A stretch of 63,940 bases of DNA from Chloroflexota bacterium (GTDB lineage Bacteria > Chloroflexota > Dehalococcoidia > Lucifugimonadales > JACPCK01), in NCBI GenBank assembly GCA_016179845.1, contig JACPCK010000014.1, forward strand, positions 1-63,940. The letters run 5' to 3'. The position numbers and the translations under genes were made by a program. The notes beneath the pieces are model-generated. The model was not told where the DNA came from and searched no databases. It saw only the letters and a program-made list of their open reading frames with translations. The stretch's first letter is position 1; each line of letters begins with the position of its first letter. Positions 32,912 through 42,913 of the stretch are shown in pieces.

Positions 32912-34957
32912 TCAGCTCCCTAGCTGTCTTGCCAGGGCCTCCGCCTCGGTAACAGGCAACTGGCACGCGTAGTTCTCACAAACGTACGCTGTCGGCTTGC
33001 CCCTGACCATGCCCTTGTCTTCCAGCAGCGGCAGCGCCTGGGCGAAGGCCTCGCCGGGCTCGCAGGCAGCCACCACCTTGTTTGGCAGGTACAGACTGGA
33101 GACGACCTGCTGCAAGGCCCTGGTGTTGGGATGGTCCCTGGGCCCCACTATGGCTATCTCCTTTGGGGTGGATAGGTAGAAGTCCAGGGCGCACAGCCAG
33201 TGGGCCAGGGCCAGGGGGTGTCGTCCCACAAGCTCCTGTACCGAGCGCAAGGCCCTGACAGCCTTATCTGTGAAATCCGCTCTCCCTGTCAGCGTTCCAA
33301 GCCTCAGCAGCACATCGCAGGCCATGGAGCTGCCAGAGGGCATCGCGTTGTCGGTGACGTCCCTGGGCCGGATAATCAGGGCCTCCTGGTCCCTGCCGGT
33401 GTCGTAGAAGAGGCCCTCGCCCTCCTCCCAGAAGAGCTCCAGCATGTCCCGGCCCAAAGACAGGGCCTCCTGGAGCCATCGGTAGTCGAAGGTAGCCTCA
33501 TACAGGTTCAGGAGCCCATCGATAAGGAAGGCGTAGTCCTCCAGGTATCCCTTGATCCTGGCCTGGCCATCCTTGTAGGACCTGAACAGGCGCCCATTTA
33601 CCCGCAGATTGTCCAGCAGGAATGTGGCGCCGGCGATGGCGGCCCGACGGTAGTCCTCCCTTTGAAGGGCAGCCGCAGCCTGGGCCAGGCTCCCCATCAA
33701 CAGGCCGTTCCAGGCCGTCAGCACCTTCTCGTCCCGCGCCGGGGGTACCCGTCGACTCCGCTCCTGCAAGAGGAGCCGCCGGCCTCTTTCCACTGCTGCC
33801 CTGAGCTCTTCGGCGGGGACCCCCTCCGCTTGGGCCGCCTTATCCAGGTCCTGGGGTAGGTGCAGCACGCTCATCCCTTGTAGATGGCCCGCTTCACTAA
33901 CTCCCAAGTACCGGCAGAGGGTCTGGCCTTCCAAATCGCCCAGGAGCCCTCTGGCCTGGGCAGGGGACCACAGGTAGTACTTGCCTTCCTCACCTTCGCT
34001 ATCGGCGTCCTGAGAGCTGTAGAAGCCTCCTTCGGGGCCTGCCATTTGCCGTAGCACGTAGTCCAGGGTCTCCTCCACGATGCGCCTGTACAGGCCGTTG
34101 CCTGTAACCTGATGGGCGTGCAGGTACAGGCGGGCCAGAAGGGCGTTGTCGTAGAGCATCTTTTCGAAGTGGGGTATCTGCCAGAAGGCGTCGGTCGAGT
34201 AGCGATGGAACCCTCCCCCTATCTGGTCGTAGATACCGCCGTGGGCCATCGCCTGTAGGCTCTTCTCCACCATCTCCAGGGCCGTCGGACTTCTGGCGCG
34301 GTGGTAGTAACGTAGCAGGAACTCGTAGACCATGGGCTGAGGGAACTTGGGCTCTCTGCCGAAGCCGCCGCGGGGGTTGTCGAAGCTGCTCGCCAGCCCC
34401 TGGAAGGCCTGGTGCAGGAGGTCTGCTGTCAGAGGTATAAGGCCTTGTGGTGCGCTTGATGTCTGGCTCAGGTGGGACAGCAGCTTCCCGGCCATGGCCT
34501 CGACGTCTCCCTTTCGCTCCCTGTACGTCTGGGCCACGGCCTGAAGCACCCTGGGAAAGCCGGACATGCCTCCCCGGTCCTCTGGAGGGAAGTAGGTGCC
34601 GCCGAAGAAGGGCCTGCCCTCTGGAGTCAGGAAGACGGTGAGGGGCCATCCCCCCTGGCCGGCCATCGCCTGGACGGCCTGCATATAGATGGCGTCCAGG
34701 TCGGGACGCTCCTCCCGGTCCACCTTGATGTTGACAAAGAGCTGGTTCATCAGCCGCGCTATCTCTGGGTCCTCGAAGGACTCTCTCTCCATCACATGGC
34801 ACCAGTGGCAGGAGGAGTAGCCAATGCTGAGAAGGATGGGCCTCTCCTCCTCCTTGGCCCGCTGAAGGGCCTCCTCACCCCAGGGGTACCAGTCGACGGG
34901 GTTGTGGGCGTGCTGAAGGAGATAGGGGCTGGTCTCTCCGGCAAGCCTGTTCGGCAT
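32912..34957 (-). CDS. Thioredoxin-domain protein, YyaL/DUF255 family
   Basis: The ATG at 34957 begins with the family's conserved N-terminus ([20 protein letters not shown]), so it is chosen over the longer open frame. The product is 681 aa, normal for the family. The thioredoxin-like domain has [20 protein letters not shown] (CHWC). The rest is a six-hairpin (alpha/alpha) toroid like glycoside hydrolases and epimerases ([17 protein letters not shown] and later [18 protein letters not shown]). The biological function of the family is not settled; redox or sugar-related roles are proposed. It stands as a single gene. Confidence 0.92.
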   Translation of the reverse strand: MPNRLAGETSPYLLQHAHNPVDWYPWGEEALQRAKEEERPILLSIGYSSCHWCHVMERESFEDPEIARLMNQLFVNIKVDREERPDLDAIYMQAVQAMAGQGGWPLTVFLTPEGRPFFGGTYFPPEDRGGMSGFPRVLQAVAQTYRERKGDVEAMAGKLLSHLSQTSSAPQGLIPLTADLLHQAFQGLASSFDNPRGGFGREPKFPQPMVYEFLLRYYHRARSPTALEMVEKSLQAMAHGGIYDQIGGGFHRYSTDAFWQIPHFEKMLYDNALLARLYLHAHQVTGNGLYRRIVEETLDYVLRQMAGPEGGFYSSQDADSEGEEGKYYLWSPAQARGLLGDLEGQTLCRYLGVSEAGHLQGMSVLHLPQDLDKAAQAEGVPAEELRAAVERGRRLLLQERSRRVPPARDEKVLTAWNGLLMGSLAQAAAALQREDYRRAAIAGATFLLDNLRVNGRLFRSYKDGQARIKGYLEDYAFLIDGLLNLYEATFDYRWLQEALSLGRDMLELFWEEGEGLFYDTGRDQEALIIRPRDVTDNAMPSGSSMACDVLLRLGTLTGRADFTDKAVRALRSVQELVGRHPLALAHWLCALDFYLSTPKEIAIVGPRDHPNTRALQQVVSSLYLPNKVVAACEPGEAFAQALPLLEDKGMVRGKPTAYVCENYACQLPVTEAEALARQLGS

Positions 34958-35040
34958 GAAGTCTTTACACCCTTTACATCTGCTGTACCCTTCTATTCTC
35001 CCATACGAAGGCCCTTCCTGCCACACCCCTGCCGCGGCCT

Positions 35041-35145
35041 TGTCATTGTCACCCTGAGCCCTTCACTGTCATTCTGAAGGAGTCCCGACGTATCGGGACG
35101 ACAGAAGAATCCGGTTCAGGGTAAACTCCGCGAAGGGTCTGGCCG
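35041..35145. repeat. Dispersed repeat-like debris in the spacer before the surface-protein gene
   Basis: Fragments such as GTCACCCTGAGCCCTTCACT, GTCATTCTGAAGGAGTCCCG and CCCGACGTATCGGG resemble pieces seen at 19580-19700 and 36390-36600. No ORF or RNA is recognisable in 34958-35249 beyond these. Confidence 0.5.
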
Positions 35146-35249
35146 CTCGGGGGGTTCTGGATCAGTGCCGACGAGAAATAGCTGGAGGCCGGCCCCAAAG
35201 GCCGCCAGTCTCAAAGGGGATTTTGCGTCGAAATAGAGCGTACTTGGCC

Positions 35250-35278
35250 TTGACAGGTCTAGCCAAACGTCTTACACT
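35250..35278 (+). promoter_or_regulatory. Sigma-70 promoter of the TP-rich surface-protein gene
   Basis: TTGACA (35250-35255), a 17-base spacer and TACACT (35273-35278), 58 bases before the ATG. A strong match with a perfect -35. Confidence 0.65.
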
Positions 35279-35336
35279 TTCCCTTTGATTGCTTGAACTT
35301 TTCTAAGGATTAAGGGTAACGAGGAGGTCTAGGTAG

Positions 35337-36305
35337 ATGAAGATGCCGTTGGCAAGGGTTGCTATGATAGGTGGCCTGGTGATTACCGGGCTCCTCTTCC
35401 TGCTGCTTCTTAACATAAGCCTTGTGTCCAATACGGCTAGCGCAGCCCCCCTGGCTGTAGAGTCGCCTACACCCGTTCCTCCTACGGCCACGCGTACCCC
35501 TATGCCTACACCCGTTCCTCCCACGGCTACGCCTACGCCTACGGCCACGCCTACCGCTACGCCGGTCATTGTTCCAACGGTAATCGCCGTGGTCAACATC
35601 ACGCCCGTCCCTACGGTGGCGGCAGGTAAGGCGGGTGTCCAGGTGGCCGTGATAGTGCAGCCGGCCGAGAGGGTGGAGGTCACCACCCCCAATAAGGAGA
35701 TCAAGGTAGAGATACAGGCCTTTTCCTTGAATAAGACGGCCCAGTTGACCGTGTCCACCATCGAGACCAAGGATGTGCCGACGTCGCCAAAGGACACTAC
35801 CATATCCACGGTGAGGGATATCTCCTTCTACGATGAGACGGGCACGAAGCTGGCAATCGTTTCCCTCAGCAGGCCGGCGACCCTTACGGTCGCCTACACC
35901 GATGCCGATGTGAAGGCCGCCTCAGGCAACCCGCAGTTCCTCAAGGTCTACCGCTACGACGCGGGTGCCAAGAGGTGGATTGGCCTCTTCACCCAGGTGG
36001 ATATTGTGAACAAGACCCTCATGGCCCAGACCGTTGCCTTCAGCCTCTTCGGCGTTGGCACTGAGGTGCCCGCGGGTGCCATAACACCCACGCCTACTCC
36101 CACGCCTGTTCCGACGGCCACGCCTACCCCAACGCCCAAGCCACCAGCCACCCCGACGGTCACAGCTACACCGACGCCGGGGCTACCCAAGGTGGGTGAC
36201 GTAACGCCCACGTCTTCCATGCTGCTGGGCCTCTTCATCGCCGGTGGCGTGCTGGTCCTGGCTGGGTTGTATTACATGCGGCAGGGCCATCGGAGGCGTG
36301 TCTAG
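35337..36305 (+). CDS. TP-rich cell-surface protein with LPxxG-like C-terminal anchor
   Basis: Encodes 322 aa; RBS ACGAGGAGG upstream. A signal sequence (MIGGLVITGLLFLLLLNISL) leads to a Thr-Pro repeat linker (PTPVPPTATRTPMPTPVPP), a globular beta-rich domain (about residues 90-240), and a second TP linker. The C-terminus is LPKVGD, a hydrophobic helix (SMLLGLFIAGGVLVLAGLYY) and a basic tail, arranged like a sortase signal. TP-rich linkers are common in surface proteins of Chloroflexota and likely glycosylated. The globular domain is unknown to me. No sortase gene is in the window. Confidence 0.75.
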   Translation: MKMPLARVAMIGGLVITGLLFLLLLNISLVSNTASAAPLAVESPTPVPPTATRTPMPTPVPPTATPTPTATPTATPVIVPTVIAVVNITPVPTVAAGKAGVQVAVIVQPAERVEVTTPNKEIKVEIQAFSLNKTAQLTVSTIETKDVPTSPKDTTISTVRDISFYDETGTKLAIVSLSRPATLTVAYTDADVKAASGNPQFLKVYRYDAGAKRWIGLFTQVDIVNKTLMAQTVAFSLFGVGTEVPAGAITPTPTPTPVPTATPTPTPKPPATPTVTATPTPGLPKVGDVTPTSSMLLGLFIAGGVLVLAGLYYMRQGHRRRV

Positions 36306-36329
36306 GGTTAGCCCTCCCCCTCGTCATTT

Positions 36330-36830
36330 CTGCTCGATGAGCGCCGCTCTAGTGTCCTGAGTCAGAGATTCGCTGAATTGGCCCGCAGCACCGCGTTGTC
36401 ATGCTGAACGAAGTGAAGCATCTGGTGGGGTGGGGGCCGCCTCCCCAGGTTCTTCGCTGGCGCTCAGAATGACATTGCGAAAAAGCACGATAGAAAAAGC
36501 CGCTCATGGTGAGCCCTTCGGCTTCGCTTCCCGATTCCATCGGGACCCTTCTACCCGTTCGGCAATCCCAGGGCAGGCTCAGTCCCGACTCCGTCGGGAT
36601 CAGAGTGAGTGGGGCTGGTGTGGACCTCGTACACGCGAACTTATGGGACCGAGTACTAGTGTCCTGTCCCTGAAGTTCGCCAAGGAAACTCACGCCGGGC
36701 GGTCATTGCGAGGCCCGACGAAGGAGGGCCGTGGCAATCTGGGGTGGCGCTCCGCTCTCCCCGCCTGATTGCTTCGTCGCCTGCGGCTCCTCGCAACGAC
36801 AATTTGGGTCCTTTTTCGGGGACACGGCAC
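36330..36830. repeat. Intergenic block of dispersed-repeat fragments
   Basis: The 562-base gap 36306-36867 has no convincing gene. It contains segments of the type GTCATGCTGAACGAAGTGAA, CCCGATTCCATCGGGACCC, TCCCGACTCCGTCGGGATC, and CATTGCGAGGCCCGACGAAG...GCTCCTCGCAACGAC. Several are short palindromes or near-inverted pairs like the repeats in other spacers here. It separates the surface-protein gene from the convergent end of the glycan locus. Confidence 0.5.
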
Positions 36831-36867
36831 CAGTTGCCGGTGGGGCAGGCGGGGCGAAGCTCGCGCC

Positions 36868-39800
36868 TTACTGCCTTCTGAACTCTAGCTCAAAGTCTAG
36901 GTCGGTAGTGAGCTTGCCAGAGATGATCGCAACCCTCTGGCTCGGCATCGCGGCCCCAGGTCCTGCCCGGAGGATACTGTAGCCTTGAGGCACCTCTACC
37001 GTGATGATGAACGGGTCACCGGCGGTGCCTGGCTGCTTGTGCAGGTGTAGGCGGTATATATAGTGGCCCTCGCCCACCTGCTGCACCAGGCTCCACGGTA
37101 GCTGATAGGACACCCTGACGTTGCCGTTTTCTTCGCCCGGCACCAGCACGAGGCCGGCCACCTCTGTCAGGCCAGCGAGGGCCCCCTGTGTCACTGAGGT
37201 GGTATCGAAGGAGGCGTGGGCCGCCCTGGCCATGAAGCTCTCCTTGGGTAGTAGGAGTTCCGGCATGCTGATGGCCTTTGCCTCTCTGGGGATATAGACC
37301 CTCAGGTAGTTCCAATAGCACCAGGGCACGCCCTGGTCGCAGGGGGCAGAGCCCCGCGGGAAGGAGTTCTTGTACTCCAGGTCCCAGTCAGAGTAGATAC
37401 CCTCTGAGGGCGACAAGGATACCCTGCCGCGGAGCCGCCGCTCCACAACCTGGTTGACTTTGTTGATGCCTAGGTTGCTGTCTATCACCGCCAGAAAATC
37501 ACCATCGCCCCTTACTAAAGCGCCGTCCCATCCCTGAGTCCTGATGACCTTGGCGAGACTTTCGTCCTTGGTGGCTACCAGCACGTGTTTCTCGTCAAGA
37601 GCCTTGCTGACCAGGGCTGATAGCTGAGAGCCGCCTTCTCCCCCTAGCCCCTTGCGGAGGCCGGAGAGAAGGAACTCCAGCAGGTCCTGCAGGAAGCATA
37701 CCTCTGGTGCAGTAGAGTTGTGGCGCGGTCGGCAGGTGTACGTGTATTTTTCCGGGTATTGAGGCCCGTATCCCGGGCCGTAGTAGCCGAAATAGAGGAG
37801 AGCCTCGTTGCCAGGGAGGGTTTTGGTGAACTCCGGCAGCTTGGCTCCTCCCAGGGCATCCAGAAACGACGCGAGGAACCACCGATCGGTGGCCAGGATC
37901 ATGTCGGGCCACACACCCTGGGCCTCCCAGTAGGAGTAGGCAACCGTCTCGGCGGCAGCGGGAAAGTGGGGGCTCCAGTTCGTGTCCTGAAAGAACCACA
38001 CCGCGTTCCACATGTACTTGTACAAAGGCGCGGGGGGTAGGGGTCCACTTTTGAAAGGGTAGCCGTCCACCTGGTGTCCCTTGAAGCTCCGCAGCCCGCT
38101 TAGCGCACCATTCTCCAGCCGGACCTCTGCTACCCCTCCGATAAATCCGCCGGTGGCCCGGATCTCTGACTCATCCTGCCCCAGCACAAGAATGGTTCTT
38201 GGCCCATCGAAGCCCATGACATTAGAAAATAGGTCTAGCCCCTCTTCTCCACGCTTTATTATCTGACCCAGGCGGTCCAGCTCCCCGCCAAGAGCTCCCA
38301 GGAATGGCAATGGGCCTGCAAGGGGGTTCTCTACTATCCGCCGTAGCTGGGGCAGCACCTGGGAGGCCTCGCTCAGGCCCCTACGTGCCTTCTCCAGGGC
38401 GGAAGCCATCTTTCCGCCGGCAGCCGGCGACAAGAAGCCTTCCTGGCTGACGGCCTCTTGCACTCCCAGGGCTCCATCAACGGCCGTCGCTAGCGCGTCC
38501 GCCGCGTCCACCAACGGTTGATACGCATCGCCCAGGCCCAGGGCCTGCAAGGGAGCCTTGATGTCCAGCAGCAGCCCAAGCAGGTCCTTTGCGGCGCTGG
38601 CAACGTGACCGAGCTCTTCACCGGCGGTGGCCAGCGTCCATATGCCTGCCACCGGGTCTTGAATCGAGACACCAAGCGCGTCGTATAAGGGGCCACACCT
38701 TAGCGTCTCCACTGAGGCTATGCCGCGCTCGGCAGCAAGTCCCAGGAGGGTCGTGGCCTGAAGGAGCCTTGCTAGCTCACTGGCTGACTTGGATGCCTTG
38801 GCCAAGCCTGGCATAAAGCCCGTATCACCTATGCTTGCCAACACCTCCGGCTGAAACTGTTCCAGTTCTTCTCTGGCCTGGAGGAAGCTCCTCTCGCCTT
38901 TCCTGGCGGCATCGCGGGCAGTCTTGACGGTGTCGCAGAGGGGCCCCGGCGATCTCTGCGCCTCCACAAGGGGGATGGCACCCTCGGCCACAGACTGGCT
39001 GGCCCTCACCAGGTGGAGGGCGTTGTCCAGCATTGCATAGGCATCTAAGTCCCCGGGAGTTCCCCCGTTGTAGACACTGGCCAGTTTCATAGCCAGCCGC
39101 AGCATCTCCTCGGGGTTTCCCCTTAGTCTGCTCAGGGCCAAATCCAGGTCTTGTAGATTCGAGAGTGCCTCGCCCAGGCGGCCCTCCTTGAGAGATTCAG
39201 CGGGAGATAGCCTGGAGAGCACTTCCAGCTTTGTGAAGCTGGCCTCAATGGATAGTATGTCCCCCAGCATGGCGGGAGCACGGAGGCCCAGCTCCACGTA
39301 GTGGTTAAGCAGGGGTAAAGCCTCATCTACTTGCGACAGGTATTGCGAGACGAAAGGCAGCCGCCCGGAGAGCTGTTGCCTGATACGCGAGGCCTCCCTT
39401 ATCTCCCCCTGCGCCTCCCGCAGCCCCGGTTCTACTGACTCAAGCTTCTCTTTGAGGGCAGCCAGGCCTGCTTTTTCGGAGGTTGGCGGCGACGGGCTGC
39501 TCCCGGTTCCCAGCACAATGACGTAGGCCTCCAGGGCTAGACGGCCGCCGCGGACAAGGTGGCCAGAGGAGTCAAGGGCCTGAAAGGTCTCGTTCAAATA
39601 CGTCCCTGCAATGGACACGTGGGCCAGAGGGCGGAATGTCCGTGTGCTGCGCTGGAGACTGGCTATCCGGTTTTCCAGCCCCCTGAGTTCGGCCAGGGTG
39701 GCCCTAGCCTGGTGCTCATCCAGAATGCTGGATAGTCCAGTTAGCTCGCGGCTCACTTTCTGGCCCGCCTTGATAGTGTTGGAAACCTGGGCATAGAGGG

Positions 39801-39903
39801 AATGGGAGTAGAGGAAGACGCCAGCGTCTATCCCCACAAGGAGGAGCAGGGTGGCCAGACGGACCACTAGTTTCACGTTAGGAAATAGCAAGAGCCTCGA
39901 CAC
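36868..39903 (-). CDS. DUF4012 membrane-anchored protein of the glycan locus
   Basis: Encodes 1011 aa. A transmembrane segment near the N-terminus (LVVRLATLLLLVGIDAGVFL) is followed by a long, mainly helical region (residues ~40-560) and the conserved DUF4012 domain (TILVLGQDESEIRATGGFIG, then DMILATDRWFLASFLDALGG). DUF4012 proteins are found beside exopolysaccharide and LytR-like genes in Gram-positive-type bacteria. Function is not established; attachment or processing of surface polymers is a guess. It is the distal gene of the large minus-strand cluster. Confidence 0.85.
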   Translation of the reverse strand: MSRLLLFPNVKLVVRLATLLLLVGIDAGVFLYSHSLYAQVSNTIKAGQKVSRELTGLSSILDEHQARATLAELRGLENRIASLQRSTRTFRPLAHVSIAGTYLNETFQALDSSGHLVRGGRLALEAYVIVLGTGSSPSPPTSEKAGLAALKEKLESVEPGLREAQGEIREASRIRQQLSGRLPFVSQYLSQVDEALPLLNHYVELGLRAPAMLGDILSIEASFTKLEVLSRLSPAESLKEGRLGEALSNLQDLDLALSRLRGNPEEMLRLAMKLASVYNGGTPGDLDAYAMLDNALHLVRASQSVAEGAIPLVEAQRSPGPLCDTVKTARDAARKGERSFLQAREELEQFQPEVLASIGDTGFMPGLAKASKSASELARLLQATTLLGLAAERGIASVETLRCGPLYDALGVSIQDPVAGIWTLATAGEELGHVASAAKDLLGLLLDIKAPLQALGLGDAYQPLVDAADALATAVDGALGVQEAVSQEGFLSPAAGGKMASALEKARRGLSEASQVLPQLRRIVENPLAGPLPFLGALGGELDRLGQIIKRGEEGLDLFSNVMGFDGPRTILVLGQDESEIRATGGFIGGVAEVRLENGALSGLRSFKGHQVDGYPFKSGPLPPAPLYKYMWNAVWFFQDTNWSPHFPAAAETVAYSYWEAQGVWPDMILATDRWFLASFLDALGGAKLPEFTKTLPGNEALLYFGYYGPGYGPQYPEKYTYTCRPRHNSTAPEVCFLQDLLEFLLSGLRKGLGGEGGSQLSALVSKALDEKHVLVATKDESLAKVIRTQGWDGALVRGDGDFLAVIDSNLGINKVNQVVERRLRGRVSLSPSEGIYSDWDLEYKNSFPRGSAPCDQGVPWCYWNYLRVYIPREAKAISMPELLLPKESFMARAAHASFDTTSVTQGALAGLTEVAGLVLVPGEENGNVRVSYQLPWSLVQQVGEGHYIYRLHLHKQPGTAGDPFIITVEVPQGYSILRAGPGAAMPSQRVAIISGKLTTDLDFELEFRRQ

Positions 39904-40067
39904 TGACGCAAAGGTTCGACTACCATTGTACTAGCTGGGGAGGCAAGAAATATTTCCTGAAGGTGAGGAGACTGGACCTCGGCAGATAGATATGGCGAAG
40001 GCCGCCAGGCTTGCAGCAGTCTTATTACGACGGTAGGTCGCCAGGCAAACAGATGGATGGGGTAGGA

Positions 40068-41633
40068 CTAGGGCTGGCGGTCTTCGCTACTACGGCGCCG
40101 GGCCCGGCCTAGCCCAAGCAGCCTGCCGGGGGCTTGCAGTAGGGAAGGCATCCCTTTCTTAGGATCTTCGCCCTCACCGCGGTCGCCCTTGTAATAGTAG
40201 TTGTAGTAGTTGTAGTAATAGTAGTAGGACTCCCGTTTCATATCCACCTTGTTCAAGACGACACCCAGAACGCGGGCTTTTCCTCTCTCCAGGCTCTCCT
40301 TGGCTAACTGGAGGGTCTTGGGGCGAGTGCGGTCACTATCTACAATGATAAGGGCACCGTCGCAGAGGGGGCTGAGGACGACTACATCGGCCAGCCCAAG
40401 GACTGGGGGGCTATCCAGTATCACTACGTCAAACTGGTCCTTTAGCTCTTTGAGAACGGCAGCCATCCGCTCCGACTGGAGTAGCTCCACAGTGTTGGGA
40501 GGGTGTGGGCCGCTGCCAATGAGGGAGACCCCCGGCACATCGGTGGGCTGAACAACTGTCGAGACCGGCAGCCGGCTGTCCACCAGCAGGTTAGAGAGGC
40601 CCTGCTCGTTGCTTAATGAGAAGAAGTTGTGGACGGACGGGCGTCTCAGATCCGCATCCACCAGTACCACCTGCTGTCCCGCCCGTGCTATAGCTATGGC
40701 CAGGTTGACCGCAGTAGTGGTCTTGCCTTCCAGGGGCTGGGCGCTGGTGACAAGCAGCACCTTCTTGCCTTTGTCTTTGAAGGAGAAATCGATGTTGGTG
40801 CGCAGCAAACGGTATGCTTCCTGGGAGGTGTCCTTGAGGGTACTGAGGAGCCCACCGTTCTGGTTGCCGTTGCCGCGGCTGGCACGGGCGAATGGGACCA
40901 CACCCAGGCTGACCATGCCCACCCTGGTCACGTCGTCGGCGGTCCGCACGGTATCATGGAGGTACTCGAGGAAGAAGGCGAGCAGAAAAGCGCTAAAGGC
41001 GCCTAAGAGCATGGCTAGCATCACGTTGGTCTGCACATTGGGGTAAACAGGCTTTTCTGGCGTCTGGGCCCTTTCAACTATCTCCACGCTGCCCAGGGCG
41101 TTGAGTTGGTCCTGAATGAGACTCGGCTGGGGCGGGATCCCCTGCTCCTGAAGCTTGCTCTGTAGCGTATCAATCTCTTTTAGCCGGCGTTCCCTGTTCA
41201 CCTCGATAAAGGTCTCGGCGCTTGCATTAGCTACGTCTCGGACGAGGACAGGGTCTGTGCCCTTGACCTTGACTATGATTAGCTGGCTGTTGGGTATGGC
41301 TGTTGTAGAGACCATGCTCCGCAAACGGGCGGGAGATGTATTGAGCTGTAGCTTTTCGGCCACCTTCTCCATGATGGGGAGGGTGGGAATAATCCTGCTG
41401 TAGGTGGAAGTCAGGAAAAGGCTGGCCTGGATGTCCGATGAGCTTTGCCGGGTGCTGAATGGCGCCGTCCCTGTCTGCTGCACCAGAATAGTAGTGCTGG
41501 CCTCATATACAGGAGACCTGGTCTGAGTAAAGAGGAATGATCCCACCGCCGCCGCAGTGGTAATCAGGACTACCAGCCACCACCAGCGGACAACCACCAG
41601 CCAGTATCGGCGAGGATCTAGCTGTTCATCCAT
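40068..41633 (-). CDS. Wzz/chain-length determinant fused to BY-type tyrosine kinase
   Basis: Encodes 521 aa. The Wzz domain has transmembrane segments near residues 14-32 (YWLVVVRWWWLVVLITTAAA) and 205-225 (LAMLLGAFSAFLLAFFLEYL). The kinase follows with Walker A (SAQPLEGKTTTAVNL), Walker A' (VVLVDADLRRPSV) and Walker B (VVILDSPPVLG). The C-terminus holds a dense tyrosine cluster (YYYYYNYYNYYYK), the autophosphorylation tail. Such proteins set polysaccharide chain length and export with a phosphatase partner. It follows DUF4012 by about 160 bases with a short start-upstream gap before the heptose genes. Confidence 0.92.
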   Translation of the reverse strand: MDEQLDPRRYWLVVVRWWWLVVLITTAAAVGSFLFTQTRSPVYEASTTILVQQTGTAPFSTRQSSSDIQASLFLTSTYSRIIPTLPIMEKVAEKLQLNTSPARLRSMVSTTAIPNSQLIIVKVKGTDPVLVRDVANASAETFIEVNRERRLKEIDTLQSKLQEQGIPPQPSLIQDQLNALGSVEIVERAQTPEKPVYPNVQTNVMLAMLLGAFSAFLLAFFLEYLHDTVRTADDVTRVGMVSLGVVPFARASRGNGNQNGGLLSTLKDTSQEAYRLLRTNIDFSFKDKGKKVLLVTSAQPLEGKTTTAVNLAIAIARAGQQVVLVDADLRRPSVHNFFSLSNEQGLSNLLVDSRLPVSTVVQPTDVPGVSLIGSGPHPPNTVELLQSERMAAVLKELKDQFDVVILDSPPVLGLADVVVLSPLCDGALIIVDSDRTRPKTLQLAKESLERGKARVLGVVLNKVDMKRESYYYYYNYYNYYYKGDRGEGEDPKKGMPSLLQAPGRLLGLGRARRRSSEDRQP

Positions 41634-41686
41634 CTAAGCAGTACTCCAAGTAAAAATATGACCTTGCCATTTTCACGCGAGCCATA

Positions 41687-42316
41687 TTATAGCACCTTTC
41701 CATCGCCAGTTCCCTGCCCGCCTGCTGGGGTCGCGGGCTGTCTGTCTCTCAAGGCGGCCTTCTCCATCCATCTAACGGCCTGTTGCAGGTTCTGCGCTAT
41801 CGGAACATCGTGGTACCGGCCTTTGACCTTCTCTGCCTCCAGGGTACCCCTGCTGGTCAGCACGAGTATGCATTTCAAGCCAGCCTCAGTTCCCATGGAC
41901 ACGTCATCAGCCGTGTCTGAGATAAGCCACGATTTCTCAACAGCCAGCGGAAACTCTCTCAGTGCTTGGCGCAAGAGTCCAGGGGCCGGCTTGCGGCAGC
42001 CACATCCATCAACTGGTGCATGAGTGCAGCAGTATATGGCTGCTACATCGCCGCCAGCCTCGCGAATCTCCTCGACCATGTTTCGGTGTATCTCAGCGAG
42101 CTTGGTCTCGGTTATGATGCCGCGGCCTACTGCGGATTGGTTGCTCACAACTATCACGATGTAGCCCAGGTCCCTGAGGGAGCGGATAGCTTCCTTGGCA
42201 CCCGGTATCCACTGGAACTCTTCCCAGGTCTTGACATAATCCTGGCGGTTCTCGCAAATGACCCCATCCCTGTCCAGCAACACCGCACGCAATTGCCTCG
42301 GTGGGACTCCACGCAT
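41687..42316 (-). CDS. gmhB: HAD phosphatase, D,D-heptose 1,7-bisphosphate phosphatase (GmhB type)
   Basis: Encodes 209 aa. HAD motif I is AVLLDRDGVICEN (D15, D17); motif II is VVSNQSAVGRG; the zinc loop CCTHAPVDGCGCRKP separates GmhB from other HAD phosphatases; motif IV is ISDTADDVSMG. It removes the C7 phosphate after phosphorylation by HddA. It lies next to gmhA and hddA, which supports activation of D-glycero-D-manno-heptose. It begins at the base following the gmhA stop. Confidence 0.9.
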   Translation of the reverse strand: MRGVPPRQLRAVLLDRDGVICENRQDYVKTWEEFQWIPGAKEAIRSLRDLGYIVIVVSNQSAVGRGIITETKLAEIHRNMVEEIREAGGDVAAIYCCTHAPVDGCGCRKPAPGLLRQALREFPLAVEKSWLISDTADDVSMGTEAGLKCILVLTSRGTLEAEKVKGRYHDVPIAQNLQQAVRWMEKAALRDRQPATPAGGQGTGDGKVL

Positions 42317-42913
42317 TTAGCCCTTCCTGGCGGATAGCTCCCGTCTTAGCTGAAGACAGAGGGCATGTTGCAGCAAGATGTGTATGTCCTCCACCTTGGT
42401 AACAGATTCAAGGGGCACGATCAGTCTCAGCTTTGCTATCTGCCCCAGTCTGCCTCCCGGAGAGCCAGTGAACCCGATGGTCAGAGCGCCCAGCTCGTTG
42501 GCATACTCAATGGCCCGAACCACGTTAGGGGAGTTGCCGCTGGTGCTAAAGGCCACGACCACGTCCTCCGGCCCGAGGAGGTTTATTAGCTGCTCACGAA
42601 AGACCAGGGAGTAGTCCGTGTCATTGGCCCAAGCTGTGAGGAGGGAGATCGAGTCTGCCAGGCATACTACCCTGAACCTTTTCCTCTTCTTGTCAGTATC
42701 TTCAAGGGTGCCTTTGGCCAGGTCGCAGGCAAAGTGGGAGGCAGTTGTGGCACTGCCGCCGTTGCCCAGGACAAAGACGGTGCTCCCTTTCGCATGAGCA
42801 GAAAGGAGGGCCTCTTTTATCTTCTCCAGGCTCTGGAGATCAAGGCGATCAAGGCCCTCTTTGACCTCTGTAATGTATTGGGCGAGAAAGTCGGTCTCAG
42901 GATCCTTTTTCAC
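42317..42913 (-). CDS. gmhA: Phosphoheptose isomerase (SIS domain, GmhA type)
   Basis: GTG at 42913 follows GGAGGAGGTTA, so it is chosen over the longer frame. The product is 198 aa. The SIS core has VLGNGGSATTASHFACDLAK and VVAFSTSGNSPNVVRAIEYA. GmhA converts sedoheptulose 7-phosphate to D,D-heptose 7-phosphate. The start overlaps the end of the hddA gene by 17 bases. Confidence 0.92.
   Translation of the reverse strand: MKKDPETDFLAQYITEVKEGLDRLDLQSLEKIKEALLSAHAKGSTVFVLGNGGSATTASHFACDLAKGTLEDTDKKRKRFRVVCLADSISLLTAWANDTDYSLVFREQLINLLGPEDVVVAFSTSGNSPNVVRAIEYANELGALTIGFTGSPGGRLGQIAKLRLIVPLESVTKVEDIHILLQHALCLQLRRELSARKG

Noticed and set aside
35460-35575. Short repeated units that might suggest a CRISPR-like array
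   Set aside because: They are in-frame Thr-Pro codons of the surface protein, without spacers or conserved direct repeats.
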